Assembly (NCBI GenBank): GCA_039029535.1
Contig: JBCCFW010000021.1
Coordinates: 3,539 to 67,538, forward strand
Length of the DNA: 64,000 nucleotides
Direction of reading: 5' to 3'
Source: JBCCFW01 sp039029535
Lineage (GTDB): Bacteria > Acidobacteriota > JBCCFW01
This document shows positions 1 through 7,186 of the stretch, piece by piece. The notes beneath the pieces are model-generated. The model was given only the letters and a program-made list of their open reading frames with translations, made no database searches and was not told the DNA's origin. Positions within the stretch are counted from its first letter, which is position 1. Every line of letters begins with the position of its first letter. A program made the translations under genes and the position numbers.

Positions 1-4
1 TGAC

Positions 5-901
5 GTGAGCACGACGCGACGCATCGATCCGCAGTTGACGGCCCGAGCTCTCGACCTGTGCCGGGAACGCACCCGCGCGAGCAAGAGCAACTTCGCGCTC
101 GCGTTTTCACCCCTGCCCCGCCCCCGGCGCGAGGGCATCCATGCGGTCTACGCCTACTGCCGCTGGCTCGACGACCTCGTCGACGAGCCGCAGGAGAACC
201 TCGACCCCCGCGCCGAGCTCGACGCCTGGCGGGCCGCGGTGCCGCGGGCACTGCGCGGTGAGGTCGACGACCAGGACGATCCGGTGCTCGTCGGCGTCGC
301 CGCCACTCACGAGCGCTTCGGCCTGCACGAGGTCGACCTGCTCGCCGTCATCGACGGGATGCAGATGGACCTCGAGCGCAATCGCTACGAGACCGCCGAG
401 GAGTTGTCGCTCTACTGCCGACGCGTGGCGGGTCACGTTGGCTGTCTCTGCCTGCCCGTGTTCGGCAGCCAGTCGGAAGAAGGTCGTCGCTTCGCGATGA
501 AGCTCGGCGAAGCCTTCCAGATGACCAACATCCTCCGGGACGTCGGCGGCGACGCGGCGCAAGGGCGGATCTACCTGCCGCTGGAAGAGCTCGAGCGCGC
601 CGGCGTCACGCCCGAGGAGATCCTGGAACGCCGTGCCAGCCCCCGTCTGGCGGCCCTGCTCCGTCGGATGGGCGAGAGGGCCCTTCGCCTGTTCAACCTG
701 GCGGAACAGGCCCTCCCCACCAACGAGCGTGCGACGCTGTTCTCCGCCTCGATCATGGCCGCCATCTACCGGCGGCTGCTCGAGGAGGTGCAGGGACGAG
801 CGCCCGATCCCTTCGGTCCACGACCGCGGCTCCCCGGTCGTCTCAAGGGTCTCCTCGCCACCGGCGTCATTCTCCGCGACGCCGTGTTCCGCCTCGCGTG
901 A
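5..901 (+). CDS. hpnD: Presqualene diphosphate synthase, HpnD-like
   Basis: A 298-aa trans-isoprenyl diphosphate synthase of the squalene/phytoene synthase family. In hopanoid pathways HpnD makes presqualene diphosphate from two farnesyl diphosphates, for HpnC and HpnE to turn into squalene. Both Asp-rich metal/diphosphate motifs are visible: DDLVDE near residue 56, and NILRDVGGD near residue 175 followed by GRIYLP. Length is normal. The start is GTG at 5; a TGA at 1-3 may be the stop of an upstream partner such as hpnC, but that lies outside the window. Its stop overlaps the start of hpnE (GTGA), so the pair is translationally coupled. The HpnE neighbour favours HpnD over phytoene synthase; hpnC or shc upstream would settle it. 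Confidence 0.85.
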   Translation: MSTTRRIDPQLTARALDLCRERTRASKSNFALAFSPLPRPRREGIHAVYAYCRWLDDLVDEPQENLDPRAELDAWRAAVPRALRGEVDDQDDPVLVGVAATHERFGLHEVDLLAVIDGMQMDLERNRYETAEELSLYCRRVAGHVGCLCLPVFGSQSEEGRRFAMKLGEAFQMTNILRDVGGDAAQGRIYLPLEELERAGVTPEEILERRASPRLAALLRRMGERALRLFNLAEQALPTNERATLFSASIMAAIYRRLLEEVQGRAPDPFGPRPRLPGRLKGLLATGVILRDAVFRLA

Positions 902-2262
902 CCCGCGCTCTCGTCATCGGCGGCGGGCTCGCCGGTCTCTCGGCAGCGACCGCCCTCACCGAGGCCGGCGTCCCGTGCACCGTTCTGGAAGGCCGGGGCT
1001 CGTTGGGCGGTCGAGCGTCCTCGGTCGTGCACCGACGCACCGGCGACGAGATCGACACCGGGCAGCATGTCGTCATGGGCTGCTACGACGAGACCTTTCG
1101 CTACCTCCGACGCATCGGTGCCGAGGACGGCATCCGACTGCAAGACCGGCTGCGCGTCGCGCTGGTCGAACCGGGACGCCGACGCGCCGTGCTCGCCTGC
1201 CCGCCGCTGCCGGCGCCGTTGCACCTGGCGGCCGGTCTGTTCGGTCACGCCCTCCTCACGCCGCTGGAACGACTGCGCTGCGTGAAGGTCACGATGGCCG
1301 CGCGCTTCGGCGCCGGCGACCCCGCCCTCGATCGCATCAGCGTCGCGGACTGGCTGCGACAGCTCGGTCAGTCCGAGAACGCGCTGCGGGTCTTCTGGAC
1401 CCCCACCTGTCTCGCCACGCTCAACGCCGACATCGAGACGGCCGCCGCCTCGCTGTTCGCCACCGTGCTCGACCGCGCCTTCCTGGGTCCCGGTCAGTCC
1501 TCGTCACTCGGCTGGCCGACCGCCGGGCTCTCGACCGTGCTCGCCGAGCCGGCTCGGGAGCCACTCGAACGAGGTGGCAGCACCCTCGAGATGAACCAGC
1601 CGGTCCGGGGGCTGCTGGTGGAGAACGGACGCTGCGTGGGCGTGGTGGATCGCGGTGGTCGTGAACGTCGCGCCGATGTCGTGATCGCCGCCGTGCCCGC
1701 CGACGTCCTGGCGCGCTTGCTCCCCGAGGAGTGGCTCGGCCGCAGCCCCTTCGACGGCCTCGACTGCTTCGAGCCGTCGTCGATCGTGTCGGTGCACTTG
1801 TGGCTCGAACAGCGCGTGCTCGAGGCGAGCTTCGTCGGGCTCATCGACTCACCCGTCCACTGGGTCTTCGATCGCGAGAGCTGCTGGGGTCGACCACCGC
1901 AGGGCGGCGCTCAGCTCCTGACGATCGTTCGCTCAGGGGCGGGTGAATGGGCCGAGCGCGATCGTGACGAAGTTTTAAGGGAGTGCCGGGACGAGCTCTT
2001 CCGCGCCTTCCCCGACATCGCTTCGACACGCATTCTCGACAGCGAGGTCATCAAGGAACGACGCGCGACCTTCGTCGGTCGCCCGGGATTGAGCGTTCGA
2101 CGCTTCGGACCCGACACGCCCGTACCCGGACTGTTGGTGGCCGGCGACTGGACCGACACCGGCCTGCCCGCGACCATCGAGGGCGCCTGCCAGTCCGGAC
2201 ACGCGGCGGCAGCCCGACTGCTTCAGCTGACCCGAACCAGTCATGAGTCTCCTGCTGCGTGA
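898..2262 (+). CDS. hpnE: Squalene-forming FAD oxidoreductase, HpnE-like
   Basis: A 454-aa FAD-dependent amine-oxidase/phytoene-desaturase-fold enzyme. HpnE reduces hydroxysqualene to squalene in the HpnC/D/E route. The N-terminal dinucleotide-binding motif GGGLAGLSAA is at residues 8-17. It is followed by an acidic residue at the end of the second strand, the GGRA motif, and an IDTGQH segment of the kind typical of HpnE. The C-terminal FAD-contact motif is GDWTDTGLPATIEGA. The start is GTG at 898, inside the hpnD stop. The last ~11 codons lie in one arm of a long inverted repeat (2230-2406), so the natural C-terminus may have been replaced or extended by that element. Carotenoid desaturase is the alternative, judged less likely. 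Confidence 0.83.
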   Translation: MTRALVIGGGLAGLSAATALTEAGVPCTVLEGRGSLGGRASSVVHRRTGDEIDTGQHVVMGCYDETFRYLRRIGAEDGIRLQDRLRVALVEPGRRRAVLACPPLPAPLHLAAGLFGHALLTPLERLRCVKVTMAARFGAGDPALDRISVADWLRQLGQSENALRVFWTPTCLATLNADIETAAASLFATVLDRAFLGPGQSSSLGWPTAGLSTVLAEPAREPLERGGSTLEMNQPVRGLLVENGRCVGVVDRGGRERRADVVIAAVPADVLARLLPEEWLGRSPFDGLDCFEPSSIVSVHLWLEQRVLEASFVGLIDSPVHWVFDRESCWGRPPQGGAQLLTIVRSGAGEWAERDRDEVLRECRDELFRAFPDIASTRILDSEVIKERRATFVGRPGLSVRRFGPDTPVPGLLVAGDWTDTGLPATIEGACQSGHAAAARLLQLTRTSHESPAA

Positions 2263-2406
2263 CCAGATCTGCTGCCTGCGAAGGGCGTACTCGCCTCTCG
2301 GTCCTCAACGCACCACCAAGTGCGCTTCCGGGCCTCGTGACTACGTTCGCCCCTCTCGGCCGGCATCTCCGGCCACTCGCGACGGACACTCATGACTGGT
2401 CCGGGT
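2230..2406. repeat. 177-bp element bounded by 19-bp inverted repeats
   Basis: The left arm ACCCGAACCAGTCATGAGT (2230-2248) is the reverse complement of 2388-2406 except for one base. The arms are 139 nt apart and bracket the hpnE stop codon and most of the hpnE-2444 intergenic region. The layout resembles a MITE-like element with terminal inverted repeats. It could also be a long-range RNA hairpin acting as terminator or 3' UTR stabiliser. No clear target-site duplication was seen. Confidence 0.5.
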
Positions 2407-2443
2407 TAAACTCTCTCGGCTTCCGCTCGGAGGGCCACGAGTC

Positions 2444-3307
2444 GTGAAAATCATTCAGAGCGCCCGCGATTACTGCGATCAGTTCTTCCTTCGTCGCTCG
2501 TACGCCCAGCCCACCGTCAAGGGCACCAACCTCGAGCTGCGCGTCGACCTCTCCCGGCCCGAGATGCAGGCCCGCGCCGAGGCCGACTTCCGCTTCCGTC
2601 CCCTCCAGGACACCAAGACGGTGATCCTCGGCATCGGCCCGGTGACCGTTCGCTCGGCCACCTGGAAGGGTCACGCGCTCAAGACTCGCTGCAACTCTCC
2701 ATTCGTCATCCTTCGCTTCCCCGAGAAGCTGGAGAACTGCATCGAGACCCGCATCCACCTGAAGTACTCGTACTGGCCCGACTCGTACGGCACCCTCCGT
2801 CAGCCGCTGACCAAGAACGACTTCCCGACCAAGGTCTGGCTCACCTGCCGTCGTCCCCTGCTCGCGCTCTGCCAGGGTGAGCTCATCGAGAGCAAGGAAG
2901 AGCCGCCGCTGCGCGTCTTCGAATGGGCGCCACCACGCTCACGACGTCTCAACGCCGTCGTCGCGACGGTGCGCAGCTTCCGCAAGCAGGCCGACGACGA
3001 GCTGAATCTCTGGCTGCACGTCCGAGAGAACACCGTCGACATCGTCCCGCGCATCCTCGACCTGATGCTCGAGATCTACGAGGAGTGTCGCGGTGCGCAC
3101 GGCAAGGGCCTGCCGTACGAGCACCTGCACGTCGTCGAGTCCGACGAAGCGGACCGCGAACCGTTCAACTCGCCGGGGCTCATCGTCGTGCCGCGCGGCA
3201 GCCTGATCAACGACAGGCCCAAGGTCTATGGGCTGCTCGCCCCCGAGTTCAACAAGGAATGGGGGCGCGAGGCGATCCGGCTGCAGCACTGGGGCGAGAA
3301 GGACTGA
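2444..3307 (+). CDS. Inactive M1-peptidase-like protein
   Basis: A 287-aa protein without signal peptide or membrane segment. The start is GTG at 2444. The N-terminal ~150 residues look like the beta-rich N-terminal domain of M1 aminopeptidases. Around residue 245 it has NSPGLIVVPRG, reminiscent of the M1 segment just after the GAMEN exopeptidase motif. Where M1 enzymes continue to HExxH, this protein has LLAPEFNKEWG and ends about 10 residues later, so no zinc site is present. I infer a degenerate, non-catalytic M1-like fold, perhaps for binding or scaffolding. This rests on motif resemblance only. It converges with the gene ending at 3338, with 30 bp between them. Confidence 0.55.
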   Translation: MKIIQSARDYCDQFFLRRSYAQPTVKGTNLELRVDLSRPEMQARAEADFRFRPLQDTKTVILGIGPVTVRSATWKGHALKTRCNSPFVILRFPEKLENCIETRIHLKYSYWPDSYGTLRQPLTKNDFPTKVWLTCRRPLLALCQGELIESKEEPPLRVFEWAPPRSRRLNAVVATVRSFRKQADDELNLWLHVRENTVDIVPRILDLMLEIYEECRGAHGKGLPYEHLHVVESDEADREPFNSPGLIVVPRGSLINDRPKVYGLLAPEFNKEWGREAIRLQHWGEKD

Positions 3308-3337
3308 CCTCCTCGCCCGAGTGGGGAAGCCAGGACG

Positions 3338-4069
3338 CTAGCGTCCGAGCCGTCGCAAGCGATCGGCGTGGTGCGGCATGACCACCATCCGGTGATCGTC
3401 GACGACGAGCCGAGCTTCATCGGCTCGACCTCGGTCCATCAGCAGCTCGGCCAGCTCGAGTCGTGCCGCCACGAAGGCCGGCGCAGCGGCACAGGCCGCC
3501 CGAAGGTGGCTCTCCGCGATCTGCGGCTCGGCACGCGCGAGCGCCCAGGCCTGCAAGCCAGCGGTCGGCACCTCCGAGAGACGCTCGAGCCGAGCCTGCA
3601 CGGCAGCGGTCGGCGCCTCACCACCCAGCGACAGCGCGAGCCCGGCCAGGGCCTTGGCCAGGCCGTCGGCGGGAACTTCCAGGCCTTGCTCTGGGTGGAG
3701 ACGGGCTTCGGTCAGGTCGATGAGGCCGACCGTCACGAGCCAACGCCCGTGCTGCCAGCGGCAGCGGCCCTCGATGACGTGGGTCGCCCCCGCCCGCTCG
3801 GCGAGGACCCAGGCGGACGCCAAGGGCCAACGCTGGCCGGACAGGCCGGCTTCGCGGGCCAGGCGCGCGCGCTCGCCACGCGTGATGTTGTCGTGGCCGA
3901 GAGCCGAGAGGGACTCGCCGAGGAAATCGGCAGCACCCTCGGCGAGCCAGGGCGCGTCACGGCCTTCGACCGCGAAGGGAAGGACGAGAGCACGGGTTTC
4001 CGCCGTGGCGGAAGCGGCTGCGAGGAAGGAGAGGACGAACGCCGCGGAAGCTGAACGCAGGAAGGGCAT
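3338..4069 (-). CDS. Exported FlgO/TolB-N-like protein with TPR
   Basis: A 243-aa exported protein. The ATG at 4069 was chosen because it begins directly with a signal peptide (short N-region, LRSASAAFVLSFLAA core, ATAE cleavage region); the reading frame upstream has no such feature. The mature N-terminus (ALVLPFAVEG, then AEGAADFLGESLSAL) resembles the FlgO/TolB-N/CsgG-type fold that binds or organises in the periplasm. The middle has a VIEGRCRWQHGRWLV strand pair. The C-terminal ~60 residues (AESHLRAACAAAPAFVAARLELAELL, read in parts) look like one or two TPR helices. The substrate or partner is unknown. The gene lies ~97 bp downstream of the PIN/TRAM gene on the same strand, so co-transcription is possible. 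Confidence 0.6.
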   Translation of the reverse strand: MPFLRSASAAFVLSFLAAASATAETRALVLPFAVEGRDAPWLAEGAADFLGESLSALGHDNITRGERARLAREAGLSGQRWPLASAWVLAERAGATHVIEGRCRWQHGRWLVTVGLIDLTEARLHPEQGLEVPADGLAKALAGLALSLGGEAPTAAVQARLERLSEVPTAGLQAWALARAEPQIAESHLRAACAAAPAFVAARLELAELLMDRGRADEARLVVDDHRMVVMPHHADRLRRLGR

Positions 4070-4166
4070 GGTCGCAGGTCCCGACCACTTGCCCGGCCCC
4101 AACGTTACGTCAAGTGGAGATCCGTTGCCAAGCGTCGCTCGCTCGGCAGCGGGCTGGAGGGGCGCC

Positions 4167-5222
4167 TCAGTTGGCGGCCCGCTGCGAGCCTGGAGGCATC
4201 CGACGGACGATCTTCGCGTCGTCGACGTCGACGGCACCGAAGATCATCTTCCCGGCGTTGGTCTGGATGACGCTGGTGACGACCACGTCGACCTGCTCGC
4301 CGAGGTGCGGTCGGCCGTCGTCGATGACGACCATCGTGCCGTCGTCGAGGTAGCCGACTCCCTGGTTGCGCTCCTTGCCTTCCTTGATGACCTGCACCTG
4401 CAGGGTCTCACCGGGAAGGACGACCGGCTTCAGCGCGTTGGCCAGGTCGTTGACGTTGAGGACCTGCACCCCGCGGAGCTGCGCCACCTTATTGAGGTTG
4501 TAGTCGGTGGTCAGCACCGACGCGCCGAGCTCCTCCGCCAAGGCGATGAGCTTGCCGTCGACGTCGGGGATCTCCGGGAAGTCCCGGTCGCTGATCTCGA
4601 TGTTGACGAGGGGCGACTCCTGAAGACCCTCGAGGACGTCCAGGCCCTTGCGCCCGCGGTTGCGCTTCAGGGTGTCGGACGAGTCCGCCACCGAGTGCAG
4701 CTCGCGCAGGACGAAGTGCGGGACGATCAGCGGTCCGTCCACGAAGCCGGTCGCGATGACGTCGGCTGCTCGACCATCGATGATGACCGAGGTGTCGACC
4801 ACCTTCGGGAAGATGGACTCGTCATCCCCCTCACGAGAGCGGTCGGTCGGAATCGACTGCACGGCCAGCGGTCGCCACTGACCGACTCGCGCGCCGACGC
4901 TCACGCCCAAGGTCGCGAGGATCATCACGAGGATCAGCCCGATGGCCATGGGCGTCCATTGCGCGAGCAGCTCGCGTCCTGGCGTCAGGGCGACGAGCCA
5001 GGCGAGGAGGGCAGCCATCAGCAAGCCGGAGACCGTGCCGGCCACGCCGCCGATGAGACGCCCCGGCGTGACGCGAGACAGCAGGAAGAAGATGGTGCCC
5101 GCGACCACCATGCTCCCAGCAGCCCAGAGCAGGCGCTGTTCGGACTCGGCGCCGGCGACGGCTCCGAGGACTGCTGCCACTCCCGCGACGAGCACGAGGG
5201 GCAGGATGCGTAGGTCTTTCAT
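4167..5222 (-). CDS. YacL-type membrane PIN-TRAM protein
   Basis: A 351-aa protein with the YacL/PIN-TRAM architecture. Four hydrophobic segments fill residues ~5-105. A PIN nuclease-fold domain (~130-250) starts with KVVDTSVIIDGR and contains acidic residues at D133, in the IPDVDGKLIALA helix and in LTTDYNLN. A TRAM RNA-binding domain (~265-340) follows. PIN domains are metal-dependent RNases; membrane-tethered YacL proteins are widespread but poorly assigned. The start at 5222 (ATG) places the first transmembrane helix right at the N-terminus; upstream codons add a non-hydrophobic extension. Confidence 0.82.
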   Translation of the reverse strand: MKDLRILPLVLVAGVAAVLGAVAGAESEQRLLWAAGSMVVAGTIFFLLSRVTPGRLIGGVAGTVSGLLMAALLAWLVALTPGRELLAQWTPMAIGLILVMILATLGVSVGARVGQWRPLAVQSIPTDRSREGDDESIFPKVVDTSVIIDGRAADVIATGFVDGPLIVPHFVLRELHSVADSSDTLKRNRGRKGLDVLEGLQESPLVNIEISDRDFPEIPDVDGKLIALAEELGASVLTTDYNLNKVAQLRGVQVLNVNDLANALKPVVLPGETLQVQVIKEGKERNQGVGYLDDGTMVVIDDGRPHLGEQVDVVVTSVIQTNAGKMIFGAVDVDDAKIVRRMPPGSQRAAN

Positions 5223-5601
5223 TCCACGTTCGTTGGAGTGCCTCTTCCCCAGCCACTCGCAAGCCCAGGCATGCGTGACAAGCATGCCACTCGCACGCCT
5301 TCATGCCAGCCCGAAATGCCCCCATGGGGCAGAGCGGCACGAATTAGGCTGAAGACTGGGCAAGACGGCCCGAAAAGCGTCTTTCGAGGCATTCTCTCAC
5401 CTGCGGGATCCGCCGGCCAGCCGGGGGTTGGTCAGTGGAGCAGTCGGCAACTTGGGACCCCTCTTGCACCCCCCACGGGTGGGACGTATAGAATGTCCCA
5501 AGCCTCATCAGAATATTGCCGACGGGGCGGTGTCAGCGAAGTCGGTGAGCATTCCGTGAGGCCATTCGCCCTCGGGCGAGAGATGCAGGGCTAGCAATTC
5601 G
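5223..5601. other. Divergent intergenic region
   Basis: 379 bp between two divergently oriented genes, with no convincing ORF. It holds a perfect hairpin TGCCCC-CAT-GGGGCA at 5317-5331, a near-direct repeat of CCACTCGCA (about 5252 and 5286), and a promoter-like pair at 5464-5492 facing the DUF4388 gene. Confidence 0.6.
5464..5492 (+). promoter_or_regulatory. Possible sigma70-type promoter
   Basis: TTGCAC at 5464-5469 and TATAGA at 5487-5492 are 17 bp apart, ~110 bp upstream of the DUF4388 gene. An overlapping TAGAAT (5489-5494) could be the -10 element instead. The match is weak at the -35 and no experimental start is known. The spacer contains a CCCCAC/GGGTGGG inverted motif that could be an operator. 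Confidence 0.3.
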
Positions 5602-7002
5602 ATGAGCCTCAGTGGCAGCCTCGAAATCATGCCGTTTCCGGACCTGGTCCAATTCATTGGGCTGGGGCGGAAGACGGGTGCCATCCACGTGGACGGCTCC
5701 AACGGCAAGCGCATCGCCTACTTTGAGGACGGCTTTGCGCTCGGCTGTACCTCGGGCGATCCCTTGGAGGACTTCGCGCCGCATCTCCTGCAGCGCACCA
5801 GTCTCACCCGCCAGGACCTGGCCGAGATCACGCGTCTCCGGCAGTCGGGTGGTGAGCCGCTCCGCGACCTGCTCTGCCGCATCGGACAGATGACGCCGGC
5901 CGGTCTCGACTCCGTCCTACAAAGGAAGGCCGAAGACGCCCTGCACGAGCTCGTCTCCTGGACCGAAGGCGCCTTCCAGTTCGTGCCCGGCGAGGTCCCG
6001 CGCGACTCCCTGCCCGTCACGGTCATGCTCGACTGGCAGGGAATGATCATGGAAGGCGCGCGACAGGCCGACGACATGGGTCGCCTGCGCCGACGCCTCG
6101 GTGGCCCCGAAGCCCGCTTCCGCGTCGTCGACGACGCCAAGGCCAACGACGCCGCCGCCGACCCCGGTGGCAAGAAGCTGCTCGAGATGGTCCGCGACGG
6201 TCTGACCCTTCGAGAGATCTGCCTCGGCTTCCACTCGAGCGACCTCGACATCCTCGGTCGGCTCGACGCCCTCATCGACCAAGGTGTCGTGGCAACCGGT
6301 CGCGAGACGCCGCAAGAGACGGCCTCTCCCACGACCGTCCCCAATTACGGCGCCAAGGCCGTCATCCAGCAGGCAGAAGGCCTGGTCAAGCAAGCGCTGC
6401 TCGCCGAAGCCCTCGAGCTGCTCCGCGACAGCTCCAAGCGCTTCTTCGACGACGCCAACATCGCCGGGATGCTCTGGGCTCTCGAGCGGGCGCTCCGCCA
6501 CTCCTTCGAGTCGCTCCCCGATGGTCTCGACGCCGTCCCGCGTCTCCGCGGTCGACCCGAGAACCTCATGACCGCCTCGCTGGGAGCCGAGCGGGCCTTC
6601 CTGCTGTCACGGATCTGCGGCACCTGGAGCCTGCGCTCGCTCCTGCGCGTGTGTCCTTTCGACGAGCTGACGGTCTTCTCGCACCTGCACGGTCTCGCAC
6701 GGGACGGTCTCATCGAGCTTCCCGGCCTCGATCCCACCCGCACGCGTCCGGCCGCCCAGGGCACGGCTGACCCGGCCACGCAGTCCGCTCCGGCCACGCC
6801 GCCTCAAGCCGAGGCCGAGCCGGAAGCCGCGATGGAAGAGGGCCCGCTCTCGAGCCCGGGCGTGACCTCGCACAACAACCCGGGACCGTCGCTGTCGGCG
6901 ATCGCGTTGGCCGCACGCAAGGCGAACCCGAACCCGTCCGGTCCCGCTCCCGAGCCCCTCCCCTTCGATCCGAATCGCAAGGCGGCTGGCTCCGGCAAGT
7001 AG
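5602..7002 (+). CDS. DUF4388 (PATAN) domain protein
   Basis: A 466-aa cytoplasmic protein starting MSLSGSLEIMPFPDLVQF, the hallmark of DUF4388/PATAN domains. This domain is found in bacterial signalling proteins and sometimes fused to response regulators. Residues ~1-150 form the domain (strand RKTGAIHVDG, then GKRIAYFEDG). The remainder has helical segments (~200-360), a winged-helix-like stretch and a low-complexity P/A/E-rich tail of ~90 residues. No receiver, kinase or output domain is obvious. In other bacteria these proteins act in polarity, motility or gene-regulation circuits; no specific role can be assigned here. Confidence 0.75.
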   Translation: MSLSGSLEIMPFPDLVQFIGLGRKTGAIHVDGSNGKRIAYFEDGFALGCTSGDPLEDFAPHLLQRTSLTRQDLAEITRLRQSGGEPLRDLLCRIGQMTPAGLDSVLQRKAEDALHELVSWTEGAFQFVPGEVPRDSLPVTVMLDWQGMIMEGARQADDMGRLRRRLGGPEARFRVVDDAKANDAAADPGGKKLLEMVRDGLTLREICLGFHSSDLDILGRLDALIDQGVVATGRETPQETASPTTVPNYGAKAVIQQAEGLVKQALLAEALELLRDSSKRFFDDANIAGMLWALERALRHSFESLPDGLDAVPRLRGRPENLMTASLGAERAFLLSRICGTWSLRSLLRVCPFDELTVFSHLHGLARDGLIELPGLDPTRTRPAAQGTADPATQSAPATPPQAEAEPEAAMEEGPLSSPGVTSHNNPGPSLSAIALAARKANPNPSGPAPEPLPFDPNRKAAGSGK

Positions 7003-7131
7003 CTCCTCGGCCGACGTCCCGACGACGACGGCACGACGCTTGCTCCTCTCCCTCTCGGCCCCGGTCTCGTCCGGCCTGTCGCCCGTGAGAGCCCTCTCGC
7101 ACGGTCGGTCGGCCTGACGACGTGGAAGTCC

Positions 7132-7163
7132 TCCCAGCTCGCTGGGAATCCCTCCGATCGGAG
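7132..7163. promoter_or_regulatory. Hairpin and palindrome in leader of giant gene
   Basis: TCCCAGC-TC-GCTGGGA (7132-7147) is a perfect 7-bp stem with a 2-nt loop. It is followed by the perfect 12-bp palindrome CTCCGATCGGAG (7152-7163), 23 bp upstream of the GTG start at 7187. The GGGAG at 7176-7180 serves as ribosome site. The two elements could be an operator or an RNA structure controlling translation; no family was recognised. Confidence 0.4.
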
Positions 7164-7186
7164 CTCGTCGTTCTCGGGAGCGCGTC

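Noticed and set aside
5317..5331. Hairpin TGCCCC-CAT-GGGGCA as terminator
   Set aside because: No following T-run and it lies in a divergent promoter region; kept only as a note.
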